This document shows, piece by piece, positions 39,510 through 52,217 of a stretch of DNA of 64,000 bases. A program made the translations under genes and the position numbers. Source of the DNA: Epiperipatus broadwayi (lineage: Eukaryota > Onychophora > Udeonychophora > Euonychophora > Peripatidae); assembly GCA_028023455.1 (NCBI GenBank), contig JAQFVV010000256.1, positions 299,001-363,000 on the forward strand, written 5' to 3'. The first letter of the stretch is position 1, and each line of letters starts with the position of its first letter. The notes beneath the pieces were generated by a model. It did not search any database. It was not told where the DNA came from and was given only the letters and a program-made list of their open reading frames with translations.

Positions 39510-40020
39510 CAGAACTACGATTTTATGAATTCAAATCCAGAATGATTATGCATTGTAAATGCCTCTCTAAATTTATTTCAGAGCTTTTTATTGTAACTGT
39601 TTCTGTGAACTTTAAAATTATCTATTGTATCTATATCTGTCAACATAACTTCAGAGTTATTTATAATAACTTAATATGTGATCTATACACCATATCTATT
39701 TATTATAACTAATTTTCTGAATTTATACTCCACAGTTATCTGTTAATAATCATTTGTATGCACTCTACTCCAAAGCTACCTGTGAAAATTTCTAATCCAG
39801 AGTTGTATGTTGTAAATGATTCTGTGAATTCTATTCCAGAGGTATCTATTGGAACTGACTTTTTAAATTCTACACCAGAGTTATCTGTTGTAAATGATTG
39901 TGAATTCTAATTCAGTGCTATCTATTGAAAATAATGCCAAGAAGTCTTTACCATATCTATCTACTGTAACCATCTCTGTGAACTCTATTCCAGAGCTTTT
40001 TATTGTAACAAACTTTTCTA
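39510..40020. repeat. degenerate minisatellite, period about 39 bp
   Basis: About 13 diverged units of roughly TCTATTCCAGAGCTATCTAT followed by TGTAAATGATTCTGTGAAT. Clear units include TATTCCAGAGGTATCTATTG, TACACCAGAGTTATCTGTTG and TATTCCAGAGCTTTTTATTG. Unit length drifts between about 34 and 40 bp. A 39-bp period would keep frame, but stops occur in the units, so coding is unlikely. Confidence 0.75.
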
Positions 40021-42362
40021 CAGATGTAACTTAAATAATCAATAGATGCTAAATAGGAGTGTCCCATCAATTTTGCTGTTAATGAGAATGTTGAAAGTAA
40101 ACTGGAAAAATCATGTCATACTTTATTTTGATTAGCAAAAGGCAAAATTATTTTTTTTATAATTTAACTGATCAACATGTCACTTCCAATGTATTATGTA
40201 TAATTAACATTAACTTTCAGTCGTTATAAGTATTCAGTAGGTGTCAATTATATAATTAAAGCTATGTGATAATATCCAACATAGGTTCAAATAAAATAGA
40301 ATAAAATTATTTTAACTATATAAAATTAGATAGCATATATTTGCATATCATGCATAATTAGATATTAGTATAAATAGAGTAGCAGCAGCAATAGCAAACA
40401 TGAGAGCAACAATTATGATGTTTGCCACTGAAAGTGCACTTAGCTGCATGATATAAAAAAAAAGAAACCACTTTGTTATGCACATGGTCTAACATATGTA
40501 AAATAATTACAGTCAAACAAAGGGGGAAAATATTGTATAATAAAATATAAAAATGGTGAAAGTATTGCAGAATGATTTTTTTTAATGATTTTTTTCAAAA
40601 AGGCATCCTGTCATATGACATTTTTCTCCAAATCAATTAGATTCACAAATTTCAGGAAATGGCCATAATCCAGATATATACAAAACTGGACTATTAGCAA
40701 AAATTTTCATATCTTCAAAAACTACAAATATCACCTTTATATTTAAAAAAAACTCCCAGGTTTTTACAACATTTAATTAAGTTTAATCAATATTGATTTC
40801 CTTCCACTGATAATTTCTAATAATGAATTAATTAATTACTGGGGGTGAAATAAGATTACTCATATTACAGTTATGCAATTTGTTTTTGAACAAGGAATAT
40901 GACATATAATACAGTAATACAATCTACTGCAAAAACATTTATTCAAAAGGAAAAGGAATAAGTAGTCATTCTTTAATATATATATATTTTTAAAAAACTC
41001 TTTATGTTTATACTTATAATGTCAAAATACTAAAACAGAGTTTAAATATTATAAATTTAGTAAGATTTATTGAACCAAGTATACCTTTAACACTTTCACA
41101 TAATATTTATGATTAATCTGCTGAGAACATTAATTTTTTGCTTATTTGAATGCTATTTGGTTTTTGGTTCACAATGTATTCATTTTGTGTAATGAATTAT
41201 GCCTCTTTTATTTTATGTTTGCAATCTTTTCATTCTTTGCACATAATTGTAAACAGCACTTGGATCACAACTATGGCCTTGTTTTGTTTTGTTTTTTATG
41301 ATTATGAAAGACCAATGAATTAACAGCTTCAGACTTTATCTTATATTTTTATGCAATAATGAATGTTGGGTCATTTTAGTTCTAAGATCTGAACCTGGTT
41401 TATGCTTATAAATAATTAAAATGTTATTTTTCATTTAAATAAATATTTCTTATTTTTATCTTTTGATAATTTTAAAAACTAATTCATTTTATTTTTGATA
41501 AATATTAAATTTTTTTAGCTCTATGTTCATTATAATAACAAGCACTGTATGTTGTAGCTTTAAGGAAGATAGGTATAAAATAGGAAGGCATATTAAATAA
41601 AATAACTAAAATGATATTTTTTGTAACTTTTAAATACGAGTTAGACTACCCTTTTAATCTAAAATGCTAATAAAAATAGTGTCATTTAATAAAGAGTTAT
41701 TAGTTTTAAAAAAGTGTTTTATTTTAGGTAACTAAGACAATTTTTTTTTATTAATAAAATTCCATAAAATGTTCAACATATGTTCAAAGATCAATTAATT
41801 CAAGGTTGTAAACTCATATCTCAAATGATTTTAGGATATTTGTTTTAAGAAATTATTTGCAATTTTTATTAAATATTAATTGGTTTTTTTTAAAAAACAA
41901 ATAATAAATAAATTGAAATGTATATAATGTCAGAGTATGATAAAATTGCCATATTCATTGCTTAAAGAATTTGCCATTTCCTTTAACCACAATTGAAAAA
42001 TAAATTACAGGTTATTAAAAAAAAAAAAATAGAAATGTTTCACATTGTGTCAACTCCTCTCTGCAATATTTGTAATACATTCCATCCCAAAAAATGGCTG
42101 CAGAGAATATTATAGGTAAATATGTGTCTAAGATTTACCAATTTAAAATTACCTAGGAATTGAAACTTTTAAATTTCATAAGCATCAATTTTTTTATCAC
42201 AAGAAGAAAGGATTATAAGTTTAATTTTTGTCAATGTATTATTATGGTATATACAATTATTTTTAACTTTTAATATATACGTTATACTATTAAAACATCT
42301 GTACCCATGTTAAAAGCATCTTTTGTTAATGATATTTCTCAATGTCTTAAAGTGTACAATAC
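40021..42362. other. AT-rich intronic spacer
   Basis: Nothing recognised. Confidence 0.4.
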
Positions 42363-42475
42363 AGCATTGTTGGCCAAGAAGTCATCGCAGCTGCATTGCA
42401 AGCAAGTAATTGGTTGCAGATGTTTGTGAGTTCGTGTCCCGGCTGATGCTATGACATAGGAAAAAGAAAAAAAAT
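42363..42475 (+). mobile_element. tRNA-derived SINE
   Basis: Begins GCATTGTTGGCCAAGAAGTC (A-box region), continues CATCGCAGCTGCATTGCAAG, and has B-box-like AGTTCGTGTCC at about 42429-42439. It ends CGGCTGATGCTATGACATAG followed by an A-rich tail. It is the same family, and much closer in sequence, as the minus-strand copy at 55658-55760. The A-box is mutated (GCCAAGAAG for GCCGAGAGG). Confidence 0.85.
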
Positions 42476-44057
42476 ACATCTAATTTTTACATTTTACAAA
42501 TGTATTATAAATATGTCTAAATTGTATATAAATATAGTCTATATGTGCATGCTCTAAATGCATATTATATATTTGATACTATCATCAGATTTTATATATC
42601 TGTAGAGTCGTGTAAACAAATAGCTTGGATACAATTGTCTTATTATTAAATATATTAAAAGAAGGATTACTATAAACGATATCCAAGTATTATCAGTTTT
42701 CTTATTATTTCATTCCTTAAAATTTACCTTGAAAAACAAACACATGCTTGCTTTAACATCATTTTAATTTTATATATTATATACTATGAAGGGCTTTATT
42801 GTGTAATGGTTAGCATATCTGTTATAGTCATGAACTGGATTTAAATGTGATTTTTTTTTTAATTAGTCATCACACAGCTTACTGAGCTAAACATGGAATC
42901 CTTATTAATTAGTTAATGAATATTTAGCTATTTTTATCAAGAGCATAAAAGTCAATATTTATGTAGATTGATTAGATGAATTTTATCAACATGCTAATTA
43001 TAAAATAGAAACGTCTTTTTATGCAAATTTTGTCACTGATGAGATACTTCTGCATACACTAAATTTGTGGTTTAGATTTATTTTTTAAATACCAAGCATC
43101 TTAATTATATTAAGAATTTGTATAATTCTGACTCTGGATGGTTTATTGTGTAGTAGAGTAATTTACTTGAGATTTAAATGTCTTCATATGCAACTTAAGA
43201 CTGTCACTACCAGTGTTTGTACATCATATGACCTCTCCAGTAACTATTTATTTATTTCTATAATTCTAAATATTAAGATAGTATAATAAAATGGGTTAAA
43301 GAGGTAAGTAATAATTACTTGGTCTTATATATGTTTTCAGGCATATTAGTATACATAACATATAATTTTGTATATTTTAATAAGACTATAAATAAATCAC
43401 CGTTATTAAATATGTAACGTTTTAATAAACTTATTCAAGACCAACTGAATCCGTTCACAAGTTAATCATTTTTAACAAATTTGCTCACAAACCCACTTTT
43501 TCACTTTAGTATCAATTTATTGATCAAATAATTATATCGATGTATATATAATTATTAATTGATAAACTGACATATCTGCGCATTATTTTTCTTTGTATCC
43601 GTATATAAACATATGCAAGCTTTGTTTTTAGTTTGCGAGTGTGTGTGTGTAGTGAATTCACATATAACACTAAACTATGTAATAAAAGATTTTCTGCTTC
43701 TATTATAAAACTATTAATACGACGTTAATTAGAAATGCTGAAAAAAAATATTAATAGTAGTAAAGGAAAGGAAAGGGAAATGAGAAAAAGAAAGGGTGAA
43801 AACTGTTTCCTTAGGATGTTCTCTTTATTTTTATTTTATTAAAAATAAAAATATAAAAAACTTTTGTTTTTTTTATGATTAAGATATCATGAAAATGCAA
43901 GCTAAGTAAGTAAAGATTGCAATATTTGAAGTAGAATTGTACATTTTTTAATTTGATGGAAGCATTTTATAATTAGTTGTATTAATCAGGTCGCTCTATA
44001 TTATAAATAAATCAGTGTTAATCACATGATTATAATTAAGTTTCTTGGTAATTGTTT
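42476..44057. other. AT-rich intronic spacer with CpG-retaining patch
   Basis: No gene. A weak tRNA-like string at about 42,785-42,850 was considered and not accepted. About 43,390-43,740 has more CpGs than its surroundings (see findings). Confidence 0.4.
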
Positions 44058-45370
44058 TAAAATAAATTTATTAAACATAATAACATAGTAATATACAGTT
44101 AAACTTTATAAAAATTTACATAGGATTCAGAATGAAACTTGAAAAAGCCAATGCAAAGAAAAGGGTATCTTAATAAGATTAAGAGGAAAATAAAACTTTC
44201 ACCCAAGTATCATCATGTAGACTCACAGGCAAAAGCAGAGAGTCTCACTGCTTGACTTGGTCAAGAAGCTTAATAAAGACACTTAGAGCTGAGTCCTGAG
44301 AATGACCAAAGATGAGCCTGCAACATGTCAACCGTAAAGAAAATGTTATAAAGATAGATAATCTTATTGCTGCAAACGATCCCTTTTTAAGAGTATTAGA
44401 AACAGAAAGAGCATCCCTAAAATCCAGAGAGACATTCACAACAATAAAGTCCCTAATCGACTTAAGAGCAGGACAGATATAGAAAATATGGAGAATTGTC
44501 TCATCATATAATCTACACAACTGACACTGAGATGAAATCCTAATGAAACCTCTGCTGGTCACTAAAAAATAACTTGTTGGGAGTGCATTTAAATTTAGTT
44601 TAAATATAAAATCAACATGTCTTGCTTTAATGAAAAGAAGTTTCATTTTACGCAAGAGAACTTTAGTTGAAACACCTAATGAAGTCAAAAGAAAAGTATA
44701 ATGTGGAAATTTTAATTTATAAACATCCCAGAATGTCAATTTCCCATCAAGCACAACTTGAACCAAGGGTATCGACTTAATAACTGACTTCCATAAATCA
44801 GCAATTCAATAACTTGAAAATGAAGGTGGCATATTTGTAGGATCAATAACCAAAGGAAGGGATAACTGAGCAAGCTTTAGACAAGTTACACGAAGAAAAA
44901 ATATAGATCTCTGGAGATATAGAGTTGAAACTGAGTGCAAACCTAGACCATTTAAAAGCTTTGGCATTTGAATTTTAGCAATACTGATGGCTACGACCTT
45001 GTTTTTCCAAAATAATTTTGAACAAAGCAAATTTATAACCCTCTCAAAATGCTTTGTTGGTCTAATAATTGGTAAATAATAACTAAGCCTTGAATAGACC
45101 AAAGAGTTCAAGAGTGTAATCTTACCCATAAGTGAAATATTTATATTGACAAGCGATGCAACTATCCTTTTTGTTTTATCAAGAATAATATTTTGAATCT
45201 ACCTTGTAATTACTGAACGAGATAAAACTATTGGAAAGCTAAGGAAAGACTGAGGCTTGGCTGTGAAAGTTGAAATAATTGACAAACCAGATTTAATTTT
45301 CCACAATGTGGATTTTGTAACATTAATATGAAGATTAAAAGTATTAGAAAAAGTTTCTTGGTAATTGATA
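44058..45370 (-). pseudogene. 5'-truncated L1/Tx1-like LINE, 3' end of ORF2
   Basis: One minus-strand frame runs from about 45,370 to the stop at 44245-44247, interrupted by TAG at 45199-45201 and TGA at 44806-44808. It contains MGKITLLNSLVYSRLSYYLP, the conserved block after the reverse-transcriptase domain in L1/Tx1-type ORF2 (GKI.LLNSLVLSRL.Y.LP), then NGLGLHSVSTLYLQ (family GGLGL.....L). Further on is a C-x2-C-x8-H-x4-C knuckle (CQLC...ETILH...C), the usual C-terminal zinc motif of such proteins. The endonuclease and RT catalytic core are absent, as in a 5'-truncated insertion. Downstream sequence to about 44,058 is probably 3' UTR. Only two point stops in over 1.1 kb suggest it is younger than the other coding relics. 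It is antisense to the proposed host transcript. Confidence 0.8.
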
Positions 45371-48300
45371 GATGTTCTGATGGATTAATTGATAACTAGT
45401 TGTTGTTGTTTTTTGAGCGTTTAGTTTTTATTTTTTTATAGTATTATAAATATTTTTTTCACTTTATTTCTTTTCTTAAATTATTTTATTTCTTGTTCCC
45501 TTTTATTTTTTTCTTTCTTCTCAATTTTTTTAATTACCTTGTTTATTCGGTTTACTTTTATTTTTCATCTCTTCTATTTTTGGCTTTTATTTTATCATAT
45601 ACAATGACAATGAACTCGTATTTAGTTAAAATGAAAGATCTATCAAAAAAAAAAAAAAGAGAAATACCCAATATAATTAACAACTTTAATATAGAAAGGT
45701 TTTCAGTTATAATAAAAACTATTAACTTTCTGCCTTAGCTCTCAAAAAATCTTTCATCTTCTTACAATAATTTAAAAAAAATTCTTAGATACTTTTATTT
45801 TAAAAAAGAGACCTTTTGGCAAGAGCCAGTAGTTATAGATCCATTAATAATTGATTCATAAACTCATGCAGCACTTTCTTCTAATGATTCTGTAGCTACA
45901 ACTGAATGATGAATCACAGTCACATCTTTGTATTAACAAGATGTATGGTAACAGCACTGTGTAACACACCCACATGCAAAGTGCTGTCTATCCATGATTT
46001 TTCACTTATTAAAATTCAAATTTATATAATAATTAAAACATTGGAGTTGTATATGAAAAAAAATCGTACAATTAACTAATAAATCTAAATAATTACTGGT
46101 AAGAAAGTATGACTTTTCCAATGTTTGTGAGAATCTAAGCAAAATAATGTTATATTACAATTCTCTTTATAGTCTCTCAAACACATTGAATCTTTTGGGT
46201 GTCTATGAATAAATCTTTCAAAGACTATTCATATTAAGCAACTCATCTAAATCCTATTTATAATATTTATCCATCATTCATATTCTTTCAGGAAAAAAAT
46301 AAACTAAAAACTACACCAATTTTCTTTATAGGGGTCAATTATAAAATAATTCATTATATATTAAACTATAAGATAACTCACTAACCTCTATTATCTTTAG
46401 ATTGGATATAAAATAATTTCATTCATTAATGACTTCACTTATGTTTTATCTTATTCCCACTAATGTATGCTTCTAAAAAAAGGAATTTTAAACATGATTT
46501 TTTAAATATATTATTCCTTCCAATAATGGTCTAGCATATCTTTAAAAAAAGTGCTCTGAATAAAAAATATATTAAATGGTTTAATGTTTGTACTTTGCAA
46601 TGGACATTTATATTAATGCATGGAATTATTACTATTCTAATAACAGCAACTTGGAAGCAAAATTCAAATTAATCAAGATATGTAACCAAAATTATTATTT
46701 TTTGTGTGAATACTTAAGTGAATAGTTTGATTATTCTAACATACATAATATTTAAATGTCCAAAATTTTTAAATCATTGAACTAATAAGAGTAACTGAAA
46801 TGCAAAATTTTAAAGCAGATATTATATTTGTTTATATTTAACAAATAATAAACTAATCTTAAACCCTTCTCCATTTCAATATATTTCCATTATTCTCCTA
46901 GTGGGAAATTGAGTTAATATTTCAACATTGTATTTACTATTACTAATCAATAAATATGTTTACACACATAAAACATTATGTAAAATAATATTTGAACATT
47001 GCAAATATAGAAAAAATAATAATGTGAATTAAATAATGAGTATTGGGCAATTATAGCAAAGATGATTAAAAAAATAAATTAATAAAATCTATTGATTAAA
47101 TTTCATTTTTTAAAGATGGGAAATCTTTTATTCAAATTCTGTTTCTAAAATTTAAAGTTTCCTTTATAATTGTTAAAATATCATAAAAGTTCTGTATTAC
47201 AGAATTTGACAGAGTGTTATAATCATAGTTTAATTTTTATCATTACTTTCTATTTGCAGATCATATTTTTAAGAATGATTTTATTTTAATAAAATCTAAA
47301 TGTATGCAAGAAAATATTTTTTTTAGTAAATACTATACAAACATTATGTAAAATTAAACATGGATAATTAAATAAATTATGGAAAATATGCAAAACTTTT
47401 GCTCATTACTAATACCAATTGAAAAGAAGTTTACAAGCTTGTTTATATATCCAAGATGAAAGAAACTGCTACTCGACAATATTCTAAGTTTTTGTAAGCT
47501 TGTTTATAGTTTTTCTTTATGAATTACTGCCATAAATGAGTATTCACTTTAATTTCAGTTTTTACCATAAAATTAATGCGATTTTAAGCCAAAGCATAGG
47601 AGTATCATCACAGTTTTATGTAATATTAATTAGTTCAATACAAAGACTGGACTGTTTAGTGATTTTTCTGCTAAATATTCAATTCTCTAGTGCGTCATTA
47701 ATTTTACAATTCAGTGAAGAAATATTGAGTCTTTTTTAACACTAAGTTTGTTTTCTTATTCTTAGTGCATTCTGCTTGTAATATATACCTTTATTAATAT
47801 TATTTTATTTAAATAGTTTATAAATATTTTGATTTTATTAAAATTTAATTTAAAACAAATTGAAATGTAATAAGGGATCATATTGCGACTGCTGGTATTG
47901 TGATATATTTGTAGATAATAATGATGAAACTAAAGTCACTTCATTGACCATGATTCATTATGATGATGTTTATAGTTTAAATATTATGATTGGGGAGTTA
48001 AAAGACTTTTAGTAAAAGCTTGGCTATTTCTAGAGTGCTTTCAATTTTTTTATATGTAATTTTTATCACAGATAGACCAAGTGAAAACACATATATATAT
48101 ATATATTGCATTGCTAAAGATATATATATATTTAATGCTAACAAATTCTATTTTTATTTAATACCGGCAAATTGAATGATTTTAAATCTTTTTTTTTTTT
48201 TGGATTAGAAACTGAAACATTTTTTTTTAATTTATTAAAAAAATCATTTTTTATGAATATTATTTAACCTTTACAAAGAAACAAATTTGTTGTAAATCAT

Positions 48301-48894
48301 AAGAACTAATCGTCATCTAATTAGAAAAATAGCATGATAAAAGAAACATAAACAAGTATGAATTTATATTACAGACGTAAATGGGGGATAGACAGATTAA
48401 ATTAATAGGTAATTAAAGTGACAAGTGAATTTAGAGATATGGTGGTTTTGTGAAAAACTAAATAAGATAAATAAATAACTCTGAAATGTATGATGACGAG
48501 TATGATAATAAAGTGTTTTTGAATTTAAGTTAAAGATTAAACAATAGGCAGAAGAAATCAATTGATAACAACTATAAAGATAAATTTGTTAATTGTGAAG
48601 AAAATGAAGACAACTCAGTGTAAAAATATAAAATGAATAATAAATACGAAAATATGGTTTTCAAATTAAAAATCATATTTTCAAGAAAAATTGTTAATAG
48701 ACAAATATACATCTGATGAATAAGTGAAACATAGAAACTTCAGTAACAAGTAAGTAAAAAGGGCTATTTTTTTAAAGAAAAATGTGTGTGTGTGTATATA
48801 TATTTAATATCATGAAATTGAAATTAAAAATTTTATCAGAATCTTCCTTTAGATACAACAAGAAATAATGTTTCATGTTATAATATATATACAA
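45371..48894. other. AT-rich intronic spacer
   Basis: No gene recognised. The frames at 45493-45738 and 47536-47739 are Phe/Ile/Leu-rich chance frames. Confidence 0.4.
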
Positions 48895-49195
48895 ACTTTA
48901 AATGAATGGCTGAAGTGTTGGACGTGGAAAATATTGAAGCCTGTTCATTAAAGTTGGAAGATTTTCTATATTAATAAAAAGTGAGCACTGATTATATATG
49001 TATGCAGAAGATGATGATCTGAACTAACTGATGAATATTGGTTCATCACAAAATGCATATATTGGAGATCATTTATCTTTTTCACATGTATGTGGTCATG
49101 TGTATTGGTTGCACAAGATGGAGTGGATAGCTGTAGTTAGCTTGAAAGTCTAAGATCAAATCTCTTCTAATTACATTAATGTATGAACTTTTAAA
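48895..49195. mobile_element. dispersed repeat family K, copy 4
   Basis: Contains TTGAAGCCTGTTCATTAAAG, GTGAGCACTGATTATATATG, GATCTGAACTAACTGATGAA, GGAGATCATTTATCTTTTTC and ACATGTATGTGGTCATG, then GATGGAGTGGATAGCTGTAG. It is the most complete copy here, linking the 5' blocks of copy 3 with the 3' blocks of copy 5. Confidence 0.8.
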
Positions 49196-49939
49196 TAGTA
49201 GCATAACTATGATGGATAAAGAATCTATTAGTAGAACTCACTAATTTTAAAACTATATTACCAGGACTTAAAAATATAGAATAATATGTATATAAGAGCC
49301 CTTAGAATTTACACCCTTGAAGTTTTAAATATGAAGTTATGCTTCTGAATTAGTAGTTATTTTGTTTTATGCAATTGAACATATATGCACAAATATATAT
49401 TAAAGACCTACTGCACTCTTGATATAAACAAAATTCTCGAAGTTGTTTTAAATGTTTGTTTATACATTGTAATCAATCACTGATAAATGAAATGACTGCT
49501 TTATCTTAATTATTTGCTTGTTGATCAATTATAATTTTTCTATTTTTAAAAAAAAACATCTTTGTATGAATGGGTAACCTGTGGAGTTCTAATGGAATTC
49601 TCAAATATTCTACCAGATTAGATTCTAATTACTGAATGTTTCCAATAGAGAACACTTTTTTCATTATAACGACCACTTGTCATTTTTTATTATATTACGC
49701 TATTTAAATAACGTATTGAAATTTGTAATCACTTGTAAGGTTTTTTTTAATTTACTTGTCTTACTATTTAGTTCTGACATTAATGACTGTAATTATAAAC
49801 TAAAAGCTAACATTTTGAATCTTTCATTATAAAAATATTATATGCAAAAAAAAGTTATGGTTTCTTTTGTTTACATTTGATTAGTATTTTAAAAAACTAA
49901 TATTTTTATTCACCTTAACCAAAAGCATATCTATAGGAA
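49196..49939. other. AT-rich intronic spacer
   Basis: Nothing recognised. Confidence 0.4.
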
Positions 49940-50617
49940 TAAGTTATAATAATGAATGTTAAATTAGCAACAAACTCTCCGTACACTTATATCACTCAGT
50001 ACAATCCAGAATAATCAATGAATGCAAGAAGGTTTGTGCATAAAATCTCTATCTAGTGCCTATTCATTCATGTCCCCAGATTCGTTTTTAGTTTGTGACT
50101 TTCATCAGTGAGAAGCCTTGGATCCGAGAGCACTGCATCTAGATTTTAGGATAAAATGCAATCCTCCTCCAGCAGCCATCTTTTATCTTTTTAGTTAGCT
50201 ATAAAGCTATAAATCAAAATTAAAACAAATGTTTTCAATCCAAGCTGATTTACTTGTATAGTCATGTAGAATCTGAACCCAGTACAGTATCTATATCTTT
50301 TGGTGTCTTTGGTTCTTTCATAACCATAGTCAACTTCATCCCATGGACAGGATTGGTATTGAAACACCTACTTGATAACCATTTTCTATCAGATCCTAAG
50401 TTTTAAGTGCAGTTGTTTTCAGATCCCAAGTTCCTCAGTGATAAAAGCCAAAGTTAGAAATTAGTCTGGAGATATTGAATGAAATCATAATTTTATGTAT
50501 AAATCTTCTCACATCCATTGATTACTCTGTCTTGCACTGGGTGGCACTATTGTATGGAGAGTTTGCTATTGTTTTTTACAGCTTGTATATGCATAAGAAC
50601 TTATGATCATATGAGGT
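49940..50617. mobile_element. foldback element, family A copy 3 with extra centre
   Basis: The left half (49,940-50,190) carries AAACTCTCCGTACA, AATGAATGCAAGAAGGTTTG, ATAAAATCTCTATCTAGTGC and TCATCAGTGAGAAGCCTTGG. The right half (50,385-50,617) carries the inverse: TTCCTCAGTGATAAAAGCCA, ATAATTTTATGTATAAATCT, GGTGGCACTATTGTATGGAG and a terminal AGCTTGTATATGCATAAGAA. About 190 bp of unrelated sequence separates the halves, making this the longest copy. Confidence 0.85.
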
Positions 50618-52146
50618 TGTGGTTTAATACTGAATGTTACATGATAATAAATTAAAGGTCATTATTAGATGGCTATTGTGCAAAAGCAATATTATCCAAC
50701 TGAACAAAAATATCCAGAAACTTATCTGGGCATCAGTTTAGCTTTCTCATCTGCCATTTGAGAAGCATTAATTAATCATAATATATAACTGGATATAAGC
50801 TAAAAATAAAGAGATTACTGTTCCCAAGTGCAAATTATGTTTAATCTGGAAAAATACATGGTTTTATGTACACATATTTCATCATCATTTTTTTCCTACT
50901 GAGAGTCCATTTGTAAAAGAACATAAGTAAATGCTCATCAAAATATCATTTATACGTTTTTTAATTAAAATATCTTTCTTCACCCCCCCCCCACTATTAA
51001 TGTATACATTCGAATTTGATTATTTATCATATAGTCATGCAAAACTATATCTTGTGTCAAGGAATTTATTTTATCTCTCAATTTGTTACTAATGCACATA
51101 TCTTTAATAGTTAATCTATGTAACTACTGAATTAAGTACTTAGAACAAGATATTTTTTATATAACTAATTTGAATATGTCATAAAATATATTTTGAATAT
51201 AAAAAAAATTATTATATAAATTCAATATAGTTATCATGGGTATTATTTTACTTTTGTATACTTTCATGATTTTTCAGGTAAAGTTTTTTATTGGTAAAAT
51301 TTACAAATAATGTTTTATATGTTCATGTGAACAATAAAATCAAATAGTTTTTTTTATATTTTATTCTCTAAAATGATTTAATGATAAACAACTTTGATCA
51401 ATGTATAAACAAGGGTGATTTTTTTGACTGTGTCTCAAATGATGTAAATTATTACAACTGGTAGTATTTGACTTTTACGAATATAAATTTTTTAGGTAAA
51501 ATTTATTTTTAAATTTTATGTTAATGTATTGAACATTTTATGTGAATTATTTGAATCTAAAATAATTATTTAAATTTATCTGACACAACTAGTTTGCACT
51601 ATTTCAATACATGATACAATAGAACAAAAAATTATCAGCCTCATGCATTCTATGTATCCAAAATTTCTGTGTTCTGTTAAGACTTAAAAATAAATATCTC
51701 TGCAATATTGTTTTTACTGCATCGAATTTTTAGATTTGAAAAAATACACTATAAATATATATATATATAATTTACTTTATGATATTTTTTCCTTAAAATT
51801 AAGCAAGAAAGTAATCTTAAATTTTGACACTTTCTTAGCAAGTACTATCATTATTATCAATAGACATCTATATTAAAGATATTTTTAATGTCATCTAATT
51901 ATTGCATATACTTAATTCCTGAAAATATTTTATTGACATAATTAATGATATTTGTGTGGTGTCTTTGAATTATATTCTAATACAATTTAAATGTAAATGC
52001 ATTGTGAAATGTTTTTTATTTGTTCATTATTATTGAGCCAAGTTATTTAATATCCATATTATTATGCATATCTATATAAACATATATAAAGATTATATCC
52101 AATATATTCCATTTTAAAGTATACAATAAACTATGAAAGTTAAACC
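50618..52146. other. AT-rich intronic spacer
   Basis: Nothing recognised apart from a poly-C run at about 50,983-50,992. Confidence 0.4.
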
Positions 52147-52217
52147 ACTAAACATCACATGATCACTATTTCTTATGGTTGCTCATAACTGTTATTAAAA
52201 CAGACAAAACTGTATAA
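52147..52217. mobile_element. foldback family A copy 4, left-end fragment
   Basis: AACATCACATGATCACTATT and TTATTAAAACAGACAAAACT reproduce the left terminus of copies 1 and 5. The sequence departs from the family after about 52,215, so only the terminus remains. Confidence 0.85.

Noticed and set aside
42785-42850. tRNA-like string with GTAATGGTTAGCATATCTG
   Set aside because: It resembles a tRNA A-box region, but the B-box position reads GGATTTAAATGT and no ends or tail are recognisable. It may be a very old SINE; not enough to annotate.
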